Below, in pieces: positions 35,463 to 43,991 of a stretch of 64,000 bases of DNA. Location: assembly GCA_016720655.1 (NCBI GenBank), contig JADKKE010000007.1:236780-300779 (forward strand), read 5' to 3'. Under the pieces are notes generated by a model. That model searched no databases and had not been told where the DNA came from. It saw only the letters and a list, made by a program, of their open reading frames with translations. The stretch comes from Bacteroidota bacterium (GTDB lineage: Bacteria > Bacteroidota > Bacteroidia > AKYH767-A > 2013-40CM-41-45). The position numbers were made by a program, and so were the translations under genes. Within the stretch, counting starts at the first letter, position 1. Each line of letters begins with the position of its first letter.

Positions 35463-37970
35463 ATGAAAAGAACATACCTGTTTTTTGCCTGCATTTTCCT
35501 GATGAATTGGAGCTTCGCGCAGTTCCCGGCATCTTTTCAATCCAAAGGCCCGGGTGGAGGAGGTGCCTTGTTTTCTCCATCAATTGATCCACACCAACCT
35601 GACAATTGCTATATCTCCTGTGACATGGGAGAGCTTTTTCATTCTACAGATTTTTGTTCGAATTATTCTGAAGTAGATTTTCGACAAGTTCGTGGCGGTC
35701 ATAATTCCAGAGTAGCATTCACATCCAATTCTCAGATCCGGTATTGCATCAGCTATGCCGACAACGGAGTAGTTCCTGTTAAAACTACAGACGGTGGAAT
35801 ATCCTGGAATTTACTCCCCGGAAATCCGGATCCATCGGAGGAAGCTTTTGGTTTGTGGGCTGATTTACAAAGTACCAACAGAATAGTGCTTTCGTATTAT
35901 GGTTCTATTTGGTTTTCTCAAGATGGTGGGAATTCTTTTGCAAATGTATACACGACATTGAATATGTCAGCAGGAGTATTGGTCGGTGGAGTATTTTTTG
36001 ATGGTGCAGATATATTTATCGGAACAAATGAAGGTCTGTTGGTTTCACATAATTCAGGTACAAGTTTTACGAGAGACCCTTCTCCGGGAATACCGGCAGG
36101 TCAGTCGATTTATTCTTTTGCCGGTGCGAAGACTGGTTCGACAATACGATTCTTCGCATTGACAGGAGATTCTACGAGCATTTATGTTGGACTAGCAGGA
36201 AGTGATTACTGGAGTTTCATGCGTGGTGTTTATCGTATGGATTATTCTGCAAGTGGAACTACATGGCAAAGCAGTATGTCAGGAATTGTACCTGCTCAGG
36301 ATTGGTTGATGTTTGCAGCAACAGCAAATAATTCTATTGATACAGCCTACCTCGCCGGGAGCACAGATCTTTCTGTGCCGAATGTTATGCGTACTACCAA
36401 TGGAGGACAAACCTGGCAACATATTTTTCTCACAACATCCAACCAAAATATTGCAACAGGTTGGTGTGGTGCAGGCGGAGATCGCGGATGGGGATATGCT
36501 GAATGTCCATTTGGATTTGCAGTTGCACCGAATGATGCCAAGCGAGTAGTAATGACCGATTATGGTTTTGTTCACAAGACCAGTGATGCAGGAAATCATT
36601 GGAATCAGGCTTATGTTTCAAGTTCGGATCAACATACAGAAGGTGTCAATACGCCAGCTAATCAATCGTATCACAGTTGTGGAATCGAAAATACATCCTG
36701 TTGGGATGTTCGCTGGACAAGTGCCAATCATTTGTTTGCCGGATATTCAGATATCCGTGGAGTAAGGAGTATAGATGGAGGTGATTCCTGGTCATTTAAT
36801 TACATCGGTCATTCTCAGAATTCAATGTATAAGATTGTAAAAAATATTGCAAGCACGACATTGTATGCAGCAACTTCAACAGTACATGATATCTATCAGA
36901 GTACACATTTGCAGGATAATTCTTTGGATGCAGGAAGTGCCGGCGGAAAAGTTATTTACACCACCGATGAAGGTGCTTCCTGGCAAACACTACATGATTT
37001 TGCACATCCTGTTTTCACAGTCGCAATTGATCCCAACAACGCAAATCGTTTGTATGCTGCAGTAGTGAATCATACGCAGAATGCAGGAGGACTGTGGGTG
37101 AGTCAGAATATCAATGCCGGTGCCGGCTCAACATGGACCCAACTTACAGCACCGGGAAGAACGGAAGGGCATCCACACAGCATCGTGATTCTTAATGATG
37201 GTACATTGGTTTGCACTTATACCGGAAGAAGAAATTCATCGGGAGTTTTCACTGCAAGTTCAGGAGTGTTCATTTACAACCCGGGATTGCAGGTATGGAG
37301 TGATAAATCGGATGTTGGAATGTTTTACTGGACAAGGCATCTGACGATTGACCCAACTGATGTCAATCAAAATACCTGGTTCGTAAGTGTATTCAGTGGT
37401 TGGGGAGGAGCACCGAATGGGAAAGGTGGATTGTACAAAACAACCGATCGTGGAAACACCTGGACAAAGATCAATAATCTGGATCGTGTAGCATCCTGTA
37501 CTTTTAACCCTTCAAATCCGGATCAGGTATTTATTACTACTGAAGGGGATGGATTGTGGACTTCAACAGATATTCATAGCGCTAACCCAAGCTTTCAACA
37601 AGTTACTTCATATCCATTTTATTTTCCCTGGAAAGTTTTCTTCAATCCATACAATACGAGTGAAATGTGGGTGAGCAGTTTTGGAAATGGGTTGAAAAAA
37701 GGAACTTTGTTGCCGACGGGAATTGATTTTAAAAGTACTACGGAATCTCAATTTGTGGTGTACCCGAACCCTGCCCGTGTGGAAGATCATGTTATGGGAA
37801 TTTCTGAAGAGAAAATAATCCGAATGGAATTGTACACATTGGAAGGTCGAAAATTATTGTCTGTGATTGGGAATACGTTCACAGATATTTCAAAAGTATC
37901 TTCCGGTCATTACATCCTTAAAGCATTTACCGGGCATTCATCTTTCAGCCGGCAATTAACAGTCGAATAA
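35463..37970 (+). CDS. Large secreted Asp-box beta-propeller with T9SS sorting domain
   Basis: An 835-aa exported protein. The signal peptide ends at SFAQ. At least eight Asp-box-like turns are visible (TTDGGISW, SQDGGNSF, TTNGGQTW, TSDAGNHW, SIDGGDSW, TTDEGASW, TTDRGNTW and SHNSGTSF), indicating two tandem seven-bladed propellers as in GH74 xyloglucanases and VPS10/sortilin-like domains. The C-terminal 80 residues (YPNPARVED ... RQLTVE) are a T9SS domain. I do not see the two GH74 catalytic aspartates clearly, so enzymatic activity is unproven; binding of polysaccharide is an alternative. It follows the DUF1800/DUF1501 pair after 142 bases. Confidence 0.85.
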   Translation: MKRTYLFFACIFLMNWSFAQFPASFQSKGPGGGGALFSPSIDPHQPDNCYISCDMGELFHSTDFCSNYSEVDFRQVRGGHNSRVAFTSNSQIRYCISYADNGVVPVKTTDGGISWNLLPGNPDPSEEAFGLWADLQSTNRIVLSYYGSIWFSQDGGNSFANVYTTLNMSAGVLVGGVFFDGADIFIGTNEGLLVSHNSGTSFTRDPSPGIPAGQSIYSFAGAKTGSTIRFFALTGDSTSIYVGLAGSDYWSFMRGVYRMDYSASGTTWQSSMSGIVPAQDWLMFAATANNSIDTAYLAGSTDLSVPNVMRTTNGGQTWQHIFLTTSNQNIATGWCGAGGDRGWGYAECPFGFAVAPNDAKRVVMTDYGFVHKTSDAGNHWNQAYVSSSDQHTEGVNTPANQSYHSCGIENTSCWDVRWTSANHLFAGYSDIRGVRSIDGGDSWSFNYIGHSQNSMYKIVKNIASTTLYAATSTVHDIYQSTHLQDNSLDAGSAGGKVIYTTDEGASWQTLHDFAHPVFTVAIDPNNANRLYAAVVNHTQNAGGLWVSQNINAGAGSTWTQLTAPGRTEGHPHSIVILNDGTLVCTYTGRRNSSGVFTASSGVFIYNPGLQVWSDKSDVGMFYWTRHLTIDPTDVNQNTWFVSVFSGWGGAPNGKGGLYKTTDRGNTWTKINNLDRVASCTFNPSNPDQVFITTEGDGLWTSTDIHSANPSFQQVTSYPFYFPWKVFFNPYNTSEMWVSSFGNGLKKGTLLPTGIDFKSTTESQFVVYPNPARVEDHVMGISEEKIIRMELYTLEGRKLLSVIGNTFTDISKVSSGHYILKAFTGHSSFSRQLTVE

Positions 37971-38019
37971 AATTTCAATTATTTTTATAGGTTAGAGGAG
38001 CCCCTATGTAAAGAGCGAT

Positions 38020-38499
38020 TTAATTTCTTTTGTTTTCTATCGTGCCAAAGAGTTCATTCAATACTTTACTTCGGTGCGTAAAAATGTTTTTTACTTGCTG
38101 GTAGATATATAGTGTATTTATCAAATCGCCTATTGGACCCAATGGGATTTCATAACTCACGATGTCTGTCATTTTTGTTCCTCCTTCTATTTTCTCAAAA
38201 TGGTGTTGATGATGCCAGAATTTATACGGCCCTTTTCGTTGCTCATCAACAAAATAAAATGGTTCACGAACATGTGTGATTTCTGTTACCCAGGTCATTG
38301 GGATTGAAAAAACAGGAGATACTTTGTATTCAATGATCTGGCCTGCATAGGTGGACGGACGATCAATTTTACTCCTTATTTTAAAACTCATTTTTGGAGG
38401 AGTAATCTTCTGAAGATTTGCAGGGTTCGAAAAAAAATTCCAGGCTGCTTCAATGGAAACAGGCAAGTTCTGGACAGTTAGGAATTGGTGCAGGCTCAT
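38020..38499 (-). CDS. SRPBCC-fold ligand-binding protein
   Basis: About 159 aa of the START/Bet v 1-like SRPBCC superfamily, which binds hydrophobic ligands in a cleft. Typical points are PVSIEAAWNFFSNPANLQKITPP at the N terminus and GTKMTDIVSYEIPLGPIG in the later strands. In Bacteroidota and others this kind of protein is often next to cell-surface or isomerase genes, but here it stands alone. Start chosen at 38499 (MSLHQFLTV); an upstream Met at 38523 is possible. No catalytic residue can be named. Confidence 0.8.
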   Translation of the reverse strand: MSLHQFLTVQNLPVSIEAAWNFFSNPANLQKITPPKMSFKIRSKIDRPSTYAGQIIEYKVSPVFSIPMTWVTEITHVREPFYFVDEQRKGPYKFWHHQHHFEKIEGGTKMTDIVSYEIPLGPIGDLINTLYIYQQVKNIFTHRSKVLNELFGTIENKRN

Positions 38500-38656
38500 T
38501 TTTAGGTATATGTATGAGAACAAGCAAGGCGATAAATTGTTATTGTCAGCAAGTATTAATTTTACTGAGGTTTGTTGAATAAGGTCTTGATAAAAAGTTT
38601 GTTGATTTTCAGTAAGATTGATTTATTTCTGCAAATTTGATTACTAAACCCAAACT

Positions 38657-39427
38657 ATGACAGCGAGAGCCGAAGCCTTTGAACGATTAGCAACGATAAT
38701 GGATGAATTGCGTCTAAAGTGTCCCTGGGACAAGAAGCAGACGATGGAATCGCTTCGCCATCTTACCATCGAAGAAACCTATGAACTTGCTGATGCAATC
38801 ATCGACAATGACATGGAATCCGTTAAGAAAGAACTCGGAGATATTCTGCTTCACATCGTCTTTTATGCAAAGATTGCAGAAGAACAAAAGTTGTTTGACA
38901 TCACTGAGGCTATTCATGCACAGTGTGAGAAGCTTATCAGCAGGCATCCACATGTTTACGGTGATGTAAAAGTTCAAAATGAAGAAGAAGTAAAGCAAAA
39001 CTGGGAAATGCTTAAATTGAAGGAAGGCAATAAATCCGTCCTCAGTGGTGTTCCAAAAGGATTGCCGGCCATGATCAAAGCCATGCGCATGCAGGAGAAA
39101 GCAAGAGGTGTAGGTTTCGATTGGGATAAACCGGAACAAGTCTGGGAGAAAGTAGAAGAAGAAATGAAAGAGTTCCTGCACGAAGCTGAAGCCGGCAATC
39201 TGAAAAAAGCTGAAGCTGAATTCGGTGATCTTTTATTTGCACTCGTGAATTATGCCCGTTTCAAAGACATCAATCCTGAAGAAGCATTGGAACGAACTAA
39301 TAAAAAGTTTTTCAAACGTTTTCAATTTATCGAAGAAGGAGCGAGGCAGAGTGGGAGAGAGCTGACGAGTATGACATTGGAGGAGATGGATGTGTATTGG
39401 AATTTGGCTAAAGCAAGTGAAGGGTGA
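38657..39427 (+). CDS. mazG: Nucleoside triphosphate pyrophosphohydrolase MazG
   Basis: A 256-aa all-helical pyrophosphatase that hydrolyses (d)NTPs to monophosphates, clearing damaged nucleotides. It has two MazG modules: the first with LRLKCPWDKKQT, TIEETYELADAI and KKELGDILLHI, the second with EEEMKEFLHEAE and AEFGDLLFALV. These hold the metal-binding EExxE and ExxD sets. The stop is followed at once by a tandem TTAGTGG array (39428-39458), then 140 bases to a convergent peroxiredoxin. No intrinsic terminator is seen. Confidence 0.96.
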   Translation: MTARAEAFERLATIMDELRLKCPWDKKQTMESLRHLTIEETYELADAIIDNDMESVKKELGDILLHIVFYAKIAEEQKLFDITEAIHAQCEKLISRHPHVYGDVKVQNEEEVKQNWEMLKLKEGNKSVLSGVPKGLPAMIKAMRMQEKARGVGFDWDKPEQVWEKVEEEMKEFLHEAEAGNLKKAEAEFGDLLFALVNYARFKDINPEEALERTNKKFFKRFQFIEEGARQSGRELTSMTLEEMDVYWNLAKASEG

Positions 39428-39458
39428 TTAGTGGTTGGTGGTTAGTGGTTAGTGGTTG
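39428..39458. repeat. TTAGTGG heptamer array after mazG
   Basis: Four full copies of a 7-bp unit (TTAGTGG, one as TTGGTGG) and a partial fifth begin at the first base after the mazG stop codon. The remainder of the gap (39459-39566) is AT-rich without a hairpin. Confidence 0.85.
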
Positions 39459-39566
39459 TTTTACGGGTGAGGAGATTGAAATTTTTTGCCTATGAATTCA
39501 ATATGATTTCATTCATCACATTTCACTTTTTTCATATACCAAAGGGTGAATAATAAAGAGCAAAAC

Positions 39567-39600
39567 CACTCTTCACCATTCACCCTTCACTATTCACTAC
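39567..39600. repeat. CACYMTT heptamer array after peroxiredoxin gene
   Basis: Five heptads in a row (CACTCTT, CACCATT, CACCCTT, CACTATT, CACTACT). On the minus strand this is an array of GTGAAxx units starting directly after the peroxiredoxin stop. Same period as the mazG-side array, different unit. Confidence 0.8.
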
Positions 39601-40230
39601 TTAATTTTTAGACAAAAACGTTGCAACCCCTTCATGTGTTGCTTTCAATCCTTCGTTTCCTTTAGACCAGTTTGCGGGACAAACTTCTCCGTTTTGTTCA
39701 TTGAACTGAAGTGCATCTACCATACGAATGGCTTCATCAACATTTCTTCCAAGAGGAAGGTCATTGATAAGTTCGTGACGGACATTTCCTTTTTTGTCGA
39801 TCAGGAATAAACCACGGTAAGCAACCATTGGTCCGGTGGCGATCATTTCACCTTGTTCGTTCGTATCGTATTCTCCTGCAAGTACACCGAAGTTCATTGC
39901 AATGGTTTTGCTGGTATCGGCAACGATAGGATAGGTGATACCTTTGATTCCACCGAATTTTTTTTCCATTTGCAACCATCCCCAATGGCTTTGCTCGGTG
40001 TCAGTTGAACAAGCTACAATCGCTACATTCCGTTTTTCGAATTCAGAGATTTTTTCCTGGAATGCATGCAATTCAGTCGGGCATACAAAGGTGAAATCCT
40101 TTGGATAAAAGAAGAAAATGACTTCCTTCTTTCCCACATACTGGTCGAGACTATAATTCTCAACAATTTGTTCTCCCATTACAACAGCGTTTGCTTTGAA
40201 TGATGGGGCTTTCTTTCCTACTAATGACAT
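39601..40230 (-). CDS. Typical 2-Cys peroxiredoxin (AhpC/Prx1 type)
   Basis: A 209-aa thiol peroxidase that reduces H2O2 and organic peroxides. Peroxidatic Cys50 lies in DFTFVCPTE and resolving Cys184 in GEVCPANW, so it works as an antiparallel dimer. Length and the C-terminal tail are of the Prx1 class. The electron donor (AhpF, AhpD or thioredoxin) is not in the window. Its gene has a promoter box about 45 bases upstream and faces, divergently, a second peroxiredoxin gene, so the shared 117-bp region is a likely site of peroxide control; no operator can be recognised. Confidence 0.95.
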   Translation of the reverse strand: MSLVGKKAPSFKANAVVMGEQIVENYSLDQYVGKKEVIFFFYPKDFTFVCPTELHAFQEKISEFEKRNVAIVACSTDTEQSHWGWLQMEKKFGGIKGITYPIVADTSKTIAMNFGVLAGEYDTNEQGEMIATGPMVAYRGLFLIDKKGNVRHELINDLPLGRNVDEAIRMVDALQFNEQNGEVCPANWSKGNEGLKATHEGVATFLSKN

Positions 40231-40272
40231 AATGTTTGTTTTTTAATTGATTTTGCACTGGTATTCTGAGTG

Positions 40273-40280
40273 CAAAAGTA
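40273..40280 (-). promoter_or_regulatory. Promoter -7 box for peroxiredoxin
   Basis: TACTTTTG on the minus strand, matching TAnnTTTG, 42 bases before the start at 40230. Confidence 0.55.
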
Positions 40281-40347
40281 CAAAATCTAGTGCCATGAAA
40301 TGCGAATGTTTTATTGTTCCTTTGATGATCTAAATCATGAAAAAATT

Positions 40348-40815
40348 ATGTTAGAAATTGGTCAAAAAGCCCCTGATTTTAAACTGATTAATACTGACAG
40401 GAAAGAAGTCACGTTGGAAAATTTCAAAGGAAAAAATCTCGTGCTTTTCTTTTTTCCGATGGCCTGGACCAGCACGTGTACCAAACAGATGTGTACCGTT
40501 CAGGAAGATTATTCGGTTTATTCAGAATTGAATACAGAAGTTGTTGGGGTTTCTGTCGATACGATTTTTGCATTGAAACGATATGGGGAAGATTATAAGA
40601 TCAGTTTTCCATTGCTTTCTGATTTCAATAAACAGATGATTCGTGATTACGATATCGTACACGAAGATTTTATTCTCGGATATAAGGATGTTGCGAAGCG
40701 TGCAACTTTTGTGATTGATAAAAATGGAATTTTACAATACATAGAAGTGTTGCCGAAGCTGGGTGATTTTCCGGATATGGAGAAATTAAAAGCAGCGTTG
40801 AAAAGAATTAATTAG
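40348..40815 (+). CDS. PrxQ/BCP-type peroxiredoxin
   Basis: A 155-aa thioredoxin-dependent peroxidase. The active-site loop PMAWTSTCTKQMC has the peroxidatic Cys44 and a second Cys49 five residues later, the pattern of atypical 2-Cys PrxQ/BCP enzymes. LEIGQKAPDFKL at the start is typical. I start at ATG 40348 because the longer reading from 40300 adds residues not seen in the family. It is divergent from the Prx1-type gene, so the cell has two peroxide reducers of different classes side by side. Confidence 0.9.
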   Translation: MLEIGQKAPDFKLINTDRKEVTLENFKGKNLVLFFFPMAWTSTCTKQMCTVQEDYSVYSELNTEVVGVSVDTIFALKRYGEDYKISFPLLSDFNKQMIRDYDIVHEDFILGYKDVAKRATFVIDKNGILQYIEVLPKLGDFPDMEKLKAALKRIN

Positions 40816-40938
40816 CGTCTTGCAAAGCGCATTTTTAGGAATGCTTTCACGGATTTTGATTTTAAATATTAGGGCATTATTTTGTTGTGCGAATTGTGTC
40901 AATCCTCTAAATATTTCCTATGCATTGAGAGTTAAAGG

Positions 40939-41061
40939 TTGACCGGCTGCTCCGAATTTTCGCTTGCGTTCTTCTTTTTGATTGCTGCTTCTTTTTCGGG
41001 ATGGGGTCAAACTTTAGCTGAAACGAATGACCAAACTTTAGAGGATACACAGCGTAATTAA
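40939..41061 (+). pseudogene. Possible remnant of a secreted-protein start
   Basis: A 41-codon frame (TTG start) reads like a signal peptide (FSLAFFFLIAASFSGWGQ) followed by TLAETNDQTLEDTQRN and a stop. There is an in-frame stop two codons upstream and no good ATG. It may be the decayed 5' end of a lost secreted gene, or chance. The rest of the 273-bp gap shows nothing. Confidence 0.25.
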
Positions 41062-41088
41062 ATTGTCGATGTGTGTTGCAAAAATATT

Positions 41089-41802
41089 TCAGGAAATCAT
41101 CGCCAGTCCGGCTCCTAGAAGGATAATGAAAAATTTGAGGTAATTGAAGCGGTGTTGTTCGGAAGATTCGAAAAGAATTGTTGTAGAAATATGGAGGAAG
41201 ATTCCGATCACAATCGCCATCATCGCATTGAAATAAATGGAAAGATCATTTCCTGATTGTCCGAATAAATTACTTATAAATGCTCCCAAGGGAGCCATAA
41301 GGGCAAAAAGCGTCAGGTAAAATATCGCAGAAGATTTTTTAATTCCGGAATCAAGTAACATACTCATTAAAGCAATCGCCACGGGAATGTGATGAAGGAT
41401 AATACCGGTTAAAAGAGAAGTCTGAGTTCCGCTTTCTGAAAACCGTTGAACGAGAGGCATACCTTCAAGAAAGCTATGTAAACATAGTCCAAGCATCATT
41501 CCATAGGGAAAGGCCGCATTTTGTTTTTTGTGAATGTGGATATGTCCGTGCTCAATACCTTCGGAAAAAACTTCCAGTAAAATCTGTATAAAGAATCCAA
41601 GAAGAATGAAAGCTCCGGCGGTTCCTTTGCCCGCTGTATATACTTCAGGGATAAGATGAAGAACAGTAAGCGCAAAAAGATAAGCTCCGCTAAACGAGAG
41701 CATCAATTTTAATGCCCGGGGTTGGATTTTTTTAAATGCAAAAATGGAAACTCCACTGAGAAGAATAGTAATGAAAAGTAGAAAGTAATAAATTATTGGC
41801 AT
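41089..41802 (-). CDS. ZIP-family metal transporter
   Basis: A 237-aa inner-membrane protein with about seven to eight hydrophobic helices that imports divalent metals such as Zn2+ or Fe2+. Family signatures are HLIPEVY in helix 2, the histidine-rich loop HGHIHIHKKQ, CLHSFLEGMPL in helix 4 and LHHIPVAIAL in helix 5, which carry the metal ligands. The metal cannot be told from sequence alone. The gene is followed on the same strand by nothing close; upstream 69 bases lies a methyltransferase. Confidence 0.9.
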   Translation of the reverse strand: MPIIYYFLLFITILLSGVSIFAFKKIQPRALKLMLSFSGAYLFALTVLHLIPEVYTAGKGTAGAFILLGFFIQILLEVFSEGIEHGHIHIHKKQNAAFPYGMMLGLCLHSFLEGMPLVQRFSESGTQTSLLTGIILHHIPVAIALMSMLLDSGIKKSSAIFYLTLFALMAPLGAFISNLFGQSGNDLSIYFNAMMAIVIGIFLHISTTILFESSEQHRFNYLKFFIILLGAGLAMIS

Positions 41803-41871
41803 TCTGCAGACGAGCTTTTACTTATTTCTGTTTTTATATTTTAAAAGCATTCAAAGATAAATATTGTTCGA

Positions 41872-42642
41872 TCAGGCTTTTGTTCCGAAAAGAATCAATC
41901 TCTCGGAAGTGTTTTCGTTATAGGGTTCAAGGGAATAACTGCCAAAGATTTCATTCACAATCAATCCGGATTTCTTGAAGTAATCCTGAAAAGTTTCCGA
42001 ACTGAATAACCAAACATGTTCTTCAAAATGAAAATCTTTTCCTTTGTCTTTGAAACGTATCTCCTTGAGAATCTGAGAATCTTTGATCGTTTTTTTAATT
42101 TGAAATGAAATCCCGTTTACTTCAATGTGATGATCCTGGTTTCCATTCTTTCTGACTTTTGCAGCATTGAAGTAATCCATCACAAAGTGTCCGTTCTTTT
42201 TCAGAGCGGCAGCATTTGCCTGCATGCAACGGATATTATCATGCTCTGAATCAAAGTATCCAAAACTGCTGAACAAATTGAGGACATAATCGAAATAATT
42301 CACTCTGAAAATTTGCCGCATGTCGTGACGATAAAATTCAAGAGTAGCATTTTCGAATTGCTTGTCGTATGCAATACTTTCCGCCGATAAATCAAAACCG
42401 GTTACATCAAGACCCTTTTTATTCAGATAAATACTATGTCTTCCTTTTCCACAAGCCACATCAAGAACCCTGGAATGCAGTGGGATGTCGAATTTTTCGT
42501 TTAAGCTGTCAAGGAAATGTTCAGCTTCCTTGTCGTCACGATGCTGATAAAGAATATGGTAGTACGGTGAATCAAACCACGTTTCAAACCATTCCTTTTC
42601 ACTGTGTGAAGGAGATGAGCAATTTTCCTGTCTGGGGTCCAT
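41872..42642 (-). CDS. Class I SAM-dependent methyltransferase
   Basis: About 256 aa with the Rossmann-like methyltransferase fold. Motif I RVLDVACGKGRHS binds S-adenosylmethionine, followed by an acidic strand end (VTGFDLS) and motif IV YVLNLFSSFGYF. The N-terminal EWFETWFDSPYYHILY is shared by a Bacteroidota subfamily of unknown substrate. A TAnnTTTG box ends nine bases before the ATG at 42642, so the transcript may be leaderless. A start at 42654 would lie inside that box. Confidence 0.85.
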   Translation of the reverse strand: MDPRQENCSSPSHSEKEWFETWFDSPYYHILYQHRDDKEAEHFLDSLNEKFDIPLHSRVLDVACGKGRHSIYLNKKGLDVTGFDLSAESIAYDKQFENATLEFYRHDMRQIFRVNYFDYVLNLFSSFGYFDSEHDNIRCMQANAAALKKNGHFVMDYFNAAKVRKNGNQDHHIEVNGISFQIKKTIKDSQILKEIRFKDKGKDFHFEEHVWLFSSETFQDYFKKSGLIVNEIFGSYSLEPYNENTSERLILFGTKA

Positions 42643-42651
42643 AATCTGCTT

Positions 42652-42659
42652 CAAATGTA
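42652..42659 (-). promoter_or_regulatory. -7 box close to methyltransferase start
   Basis: TACATTTG on the minus strand, nine bases before the ATG at 42642. Confidence 0.5.
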
Positions 42660-42822
42660 AGTTCTTTTCTGCTTTTTCGGACTATTCCTGATGTATGAAT
42701 CCCCTGTTTGTGAATTTGTATAGTAAACAATTTCCATGTTTGTCTAAATATCCGGGAATTGTCTTTATTTTTAACACGAAATCAAGGAATCCGGATGTAA
42801 AGCCGGATTCCCGGAAAGAAAT

Positions 42823-43950
42823 ATGAGTAAATCAAGCGTAAGGAATCCTCAACGGGCAAGACGTTATAAGCATTCACCTCCCGGAACTGCACCGGGTGCC
42901 ATCAATGTACCGGATGATGCTTTGAAACCGCACATATGTTCATTCATCTACAATCTTGATGATTTTACGGAGACAGAACTGTTTTCGATTTCAGAGATAA
43001 GAGCTCAGCTTGCTTCATTCCCGGATAAAGTCCATTGGATTGATATCAAAGGATTCGGTGACAAGCATTTTCTCGAACAGTTGGCGGATTGCTTTGGAAT
43101 CCACCGTTTGCAAATGGAGGATGTAGTGAATGTATACCAGCGTCCGAAAGTTGAAGATTACAAGGACCACATTTTTTTAATCTCCCGTGTGATGCGGGAA
43201 AAGGACAGTCAATTAATCAATGACCAATTGAGTTTGTTTATTGGTAAAAATTTTGTCATCAGTTTACAAGATAAGTATGAAGATCTTTTGGATCCAGTCA
43301 GGGACAGAATTCGTCATGGAAAAGGTTTTGTGAGAAAGTATGGCTCGGATTATCTTGGATATGCATTGATGGATGTCGTACTGGATAATTATTATCCAAT
43401 CCTGGAACAATTGGGAGAACGACTTGATGAACTTCAGGACGACCTGATCGTGAATCCTTCGCGTGACGCTTTGAATCGTGTACTCCAGATCAAGCGGGAA
43501 TTAATTGTGCTGAGGAGATCCATCTGGAGTGAACGGGATAAAATCAATGACATTTTGCGTAGTGCATTTCCACATGTCACAGAAACAACAAAAGTTTTCT
43601 TACGGGATTCTTACGATCACTGTATCCAGATTCTTGACCTTGTTGAAAGTTACAAAGAGGTGACAGCATCCTTGATGGATGTATATCACTCTTCTGTGAG
43701 CAATCGATTGAACCAGGTGATGAAAGTGCTGACGATTATCTCGACGATATTCATTCCACTCACTTTTATTGTTGGATTGTACGGGATGAATTTCGCTCAT
43801 CTGAATCCGAAAACAGGAGATCCATTGCCATTAAACATGCCTGAGTTGTATTCTCCTTATGGCTATCTCAGTGTTTGTATCGCCATGGTCATTATCGTGA
43901 TCGGCCAGATTTATTTTTTCTACAAAAAAGGCTGGCTTACCAAGGGTTGA
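42823..43950 (+). CDS. corA: Magnesium/cobalt channel CorA
   Basis: A 375-aa homopentameric Mg2+ channel. The long cytoplasmic N-terminal domain is followed by two C-terminal membrane helices; the first ends in the invariant YGMNF loop that forms the selectivity ring. Helix 1 sequence FIPLTFIVGLYGMNF and the basic end KKGWLTKG are typical. Divergent from the methyltransferase gene, 180 bases away. Confidence 0.96.
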   Translation: MSKSSVRNPQRARRYKHSPPGTAPGAINVPDDALKPHICSFIYNLDDFTETELFSISEIRAQLASFPDKVHWIDIKGFGDKHFLEQLADCFGIHRLQMEDVVNVYQRPKVEDYKDHIFLISRVMREKDSQLINDQLSLFIGKNFVISLQDKYEDLLDPVRDRIRHGKGFVRKYGSDYLGYALMDVVLDNYYPILEQLGERLDELQDDLIVNPSRDALNRVLQIKRELIVLRRSIWSERDKINDILRSAFPHVTETTKVFLRDSYDHCIQILDLVESYKEVTASLMDVYHSSVSNRLNQVMKVLTIISTIFIPLTFIVGLYGMNFAHLNPKTGDPLPLNMPELYSPYGYLSVCIAMVIIVIGQIYFFYKKGWLTKG

Positions 43951-43991
43951 AGAATTAATTATTATGGAAAATAGTTTTAAACTATCATACA

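Noticed and set aside
35463..37970. Firm call as GH74 xyloglucanase
   Set aside because: The Asp-box propeller fold fits, but the catalytic aspartate pair could not be identified by eye.
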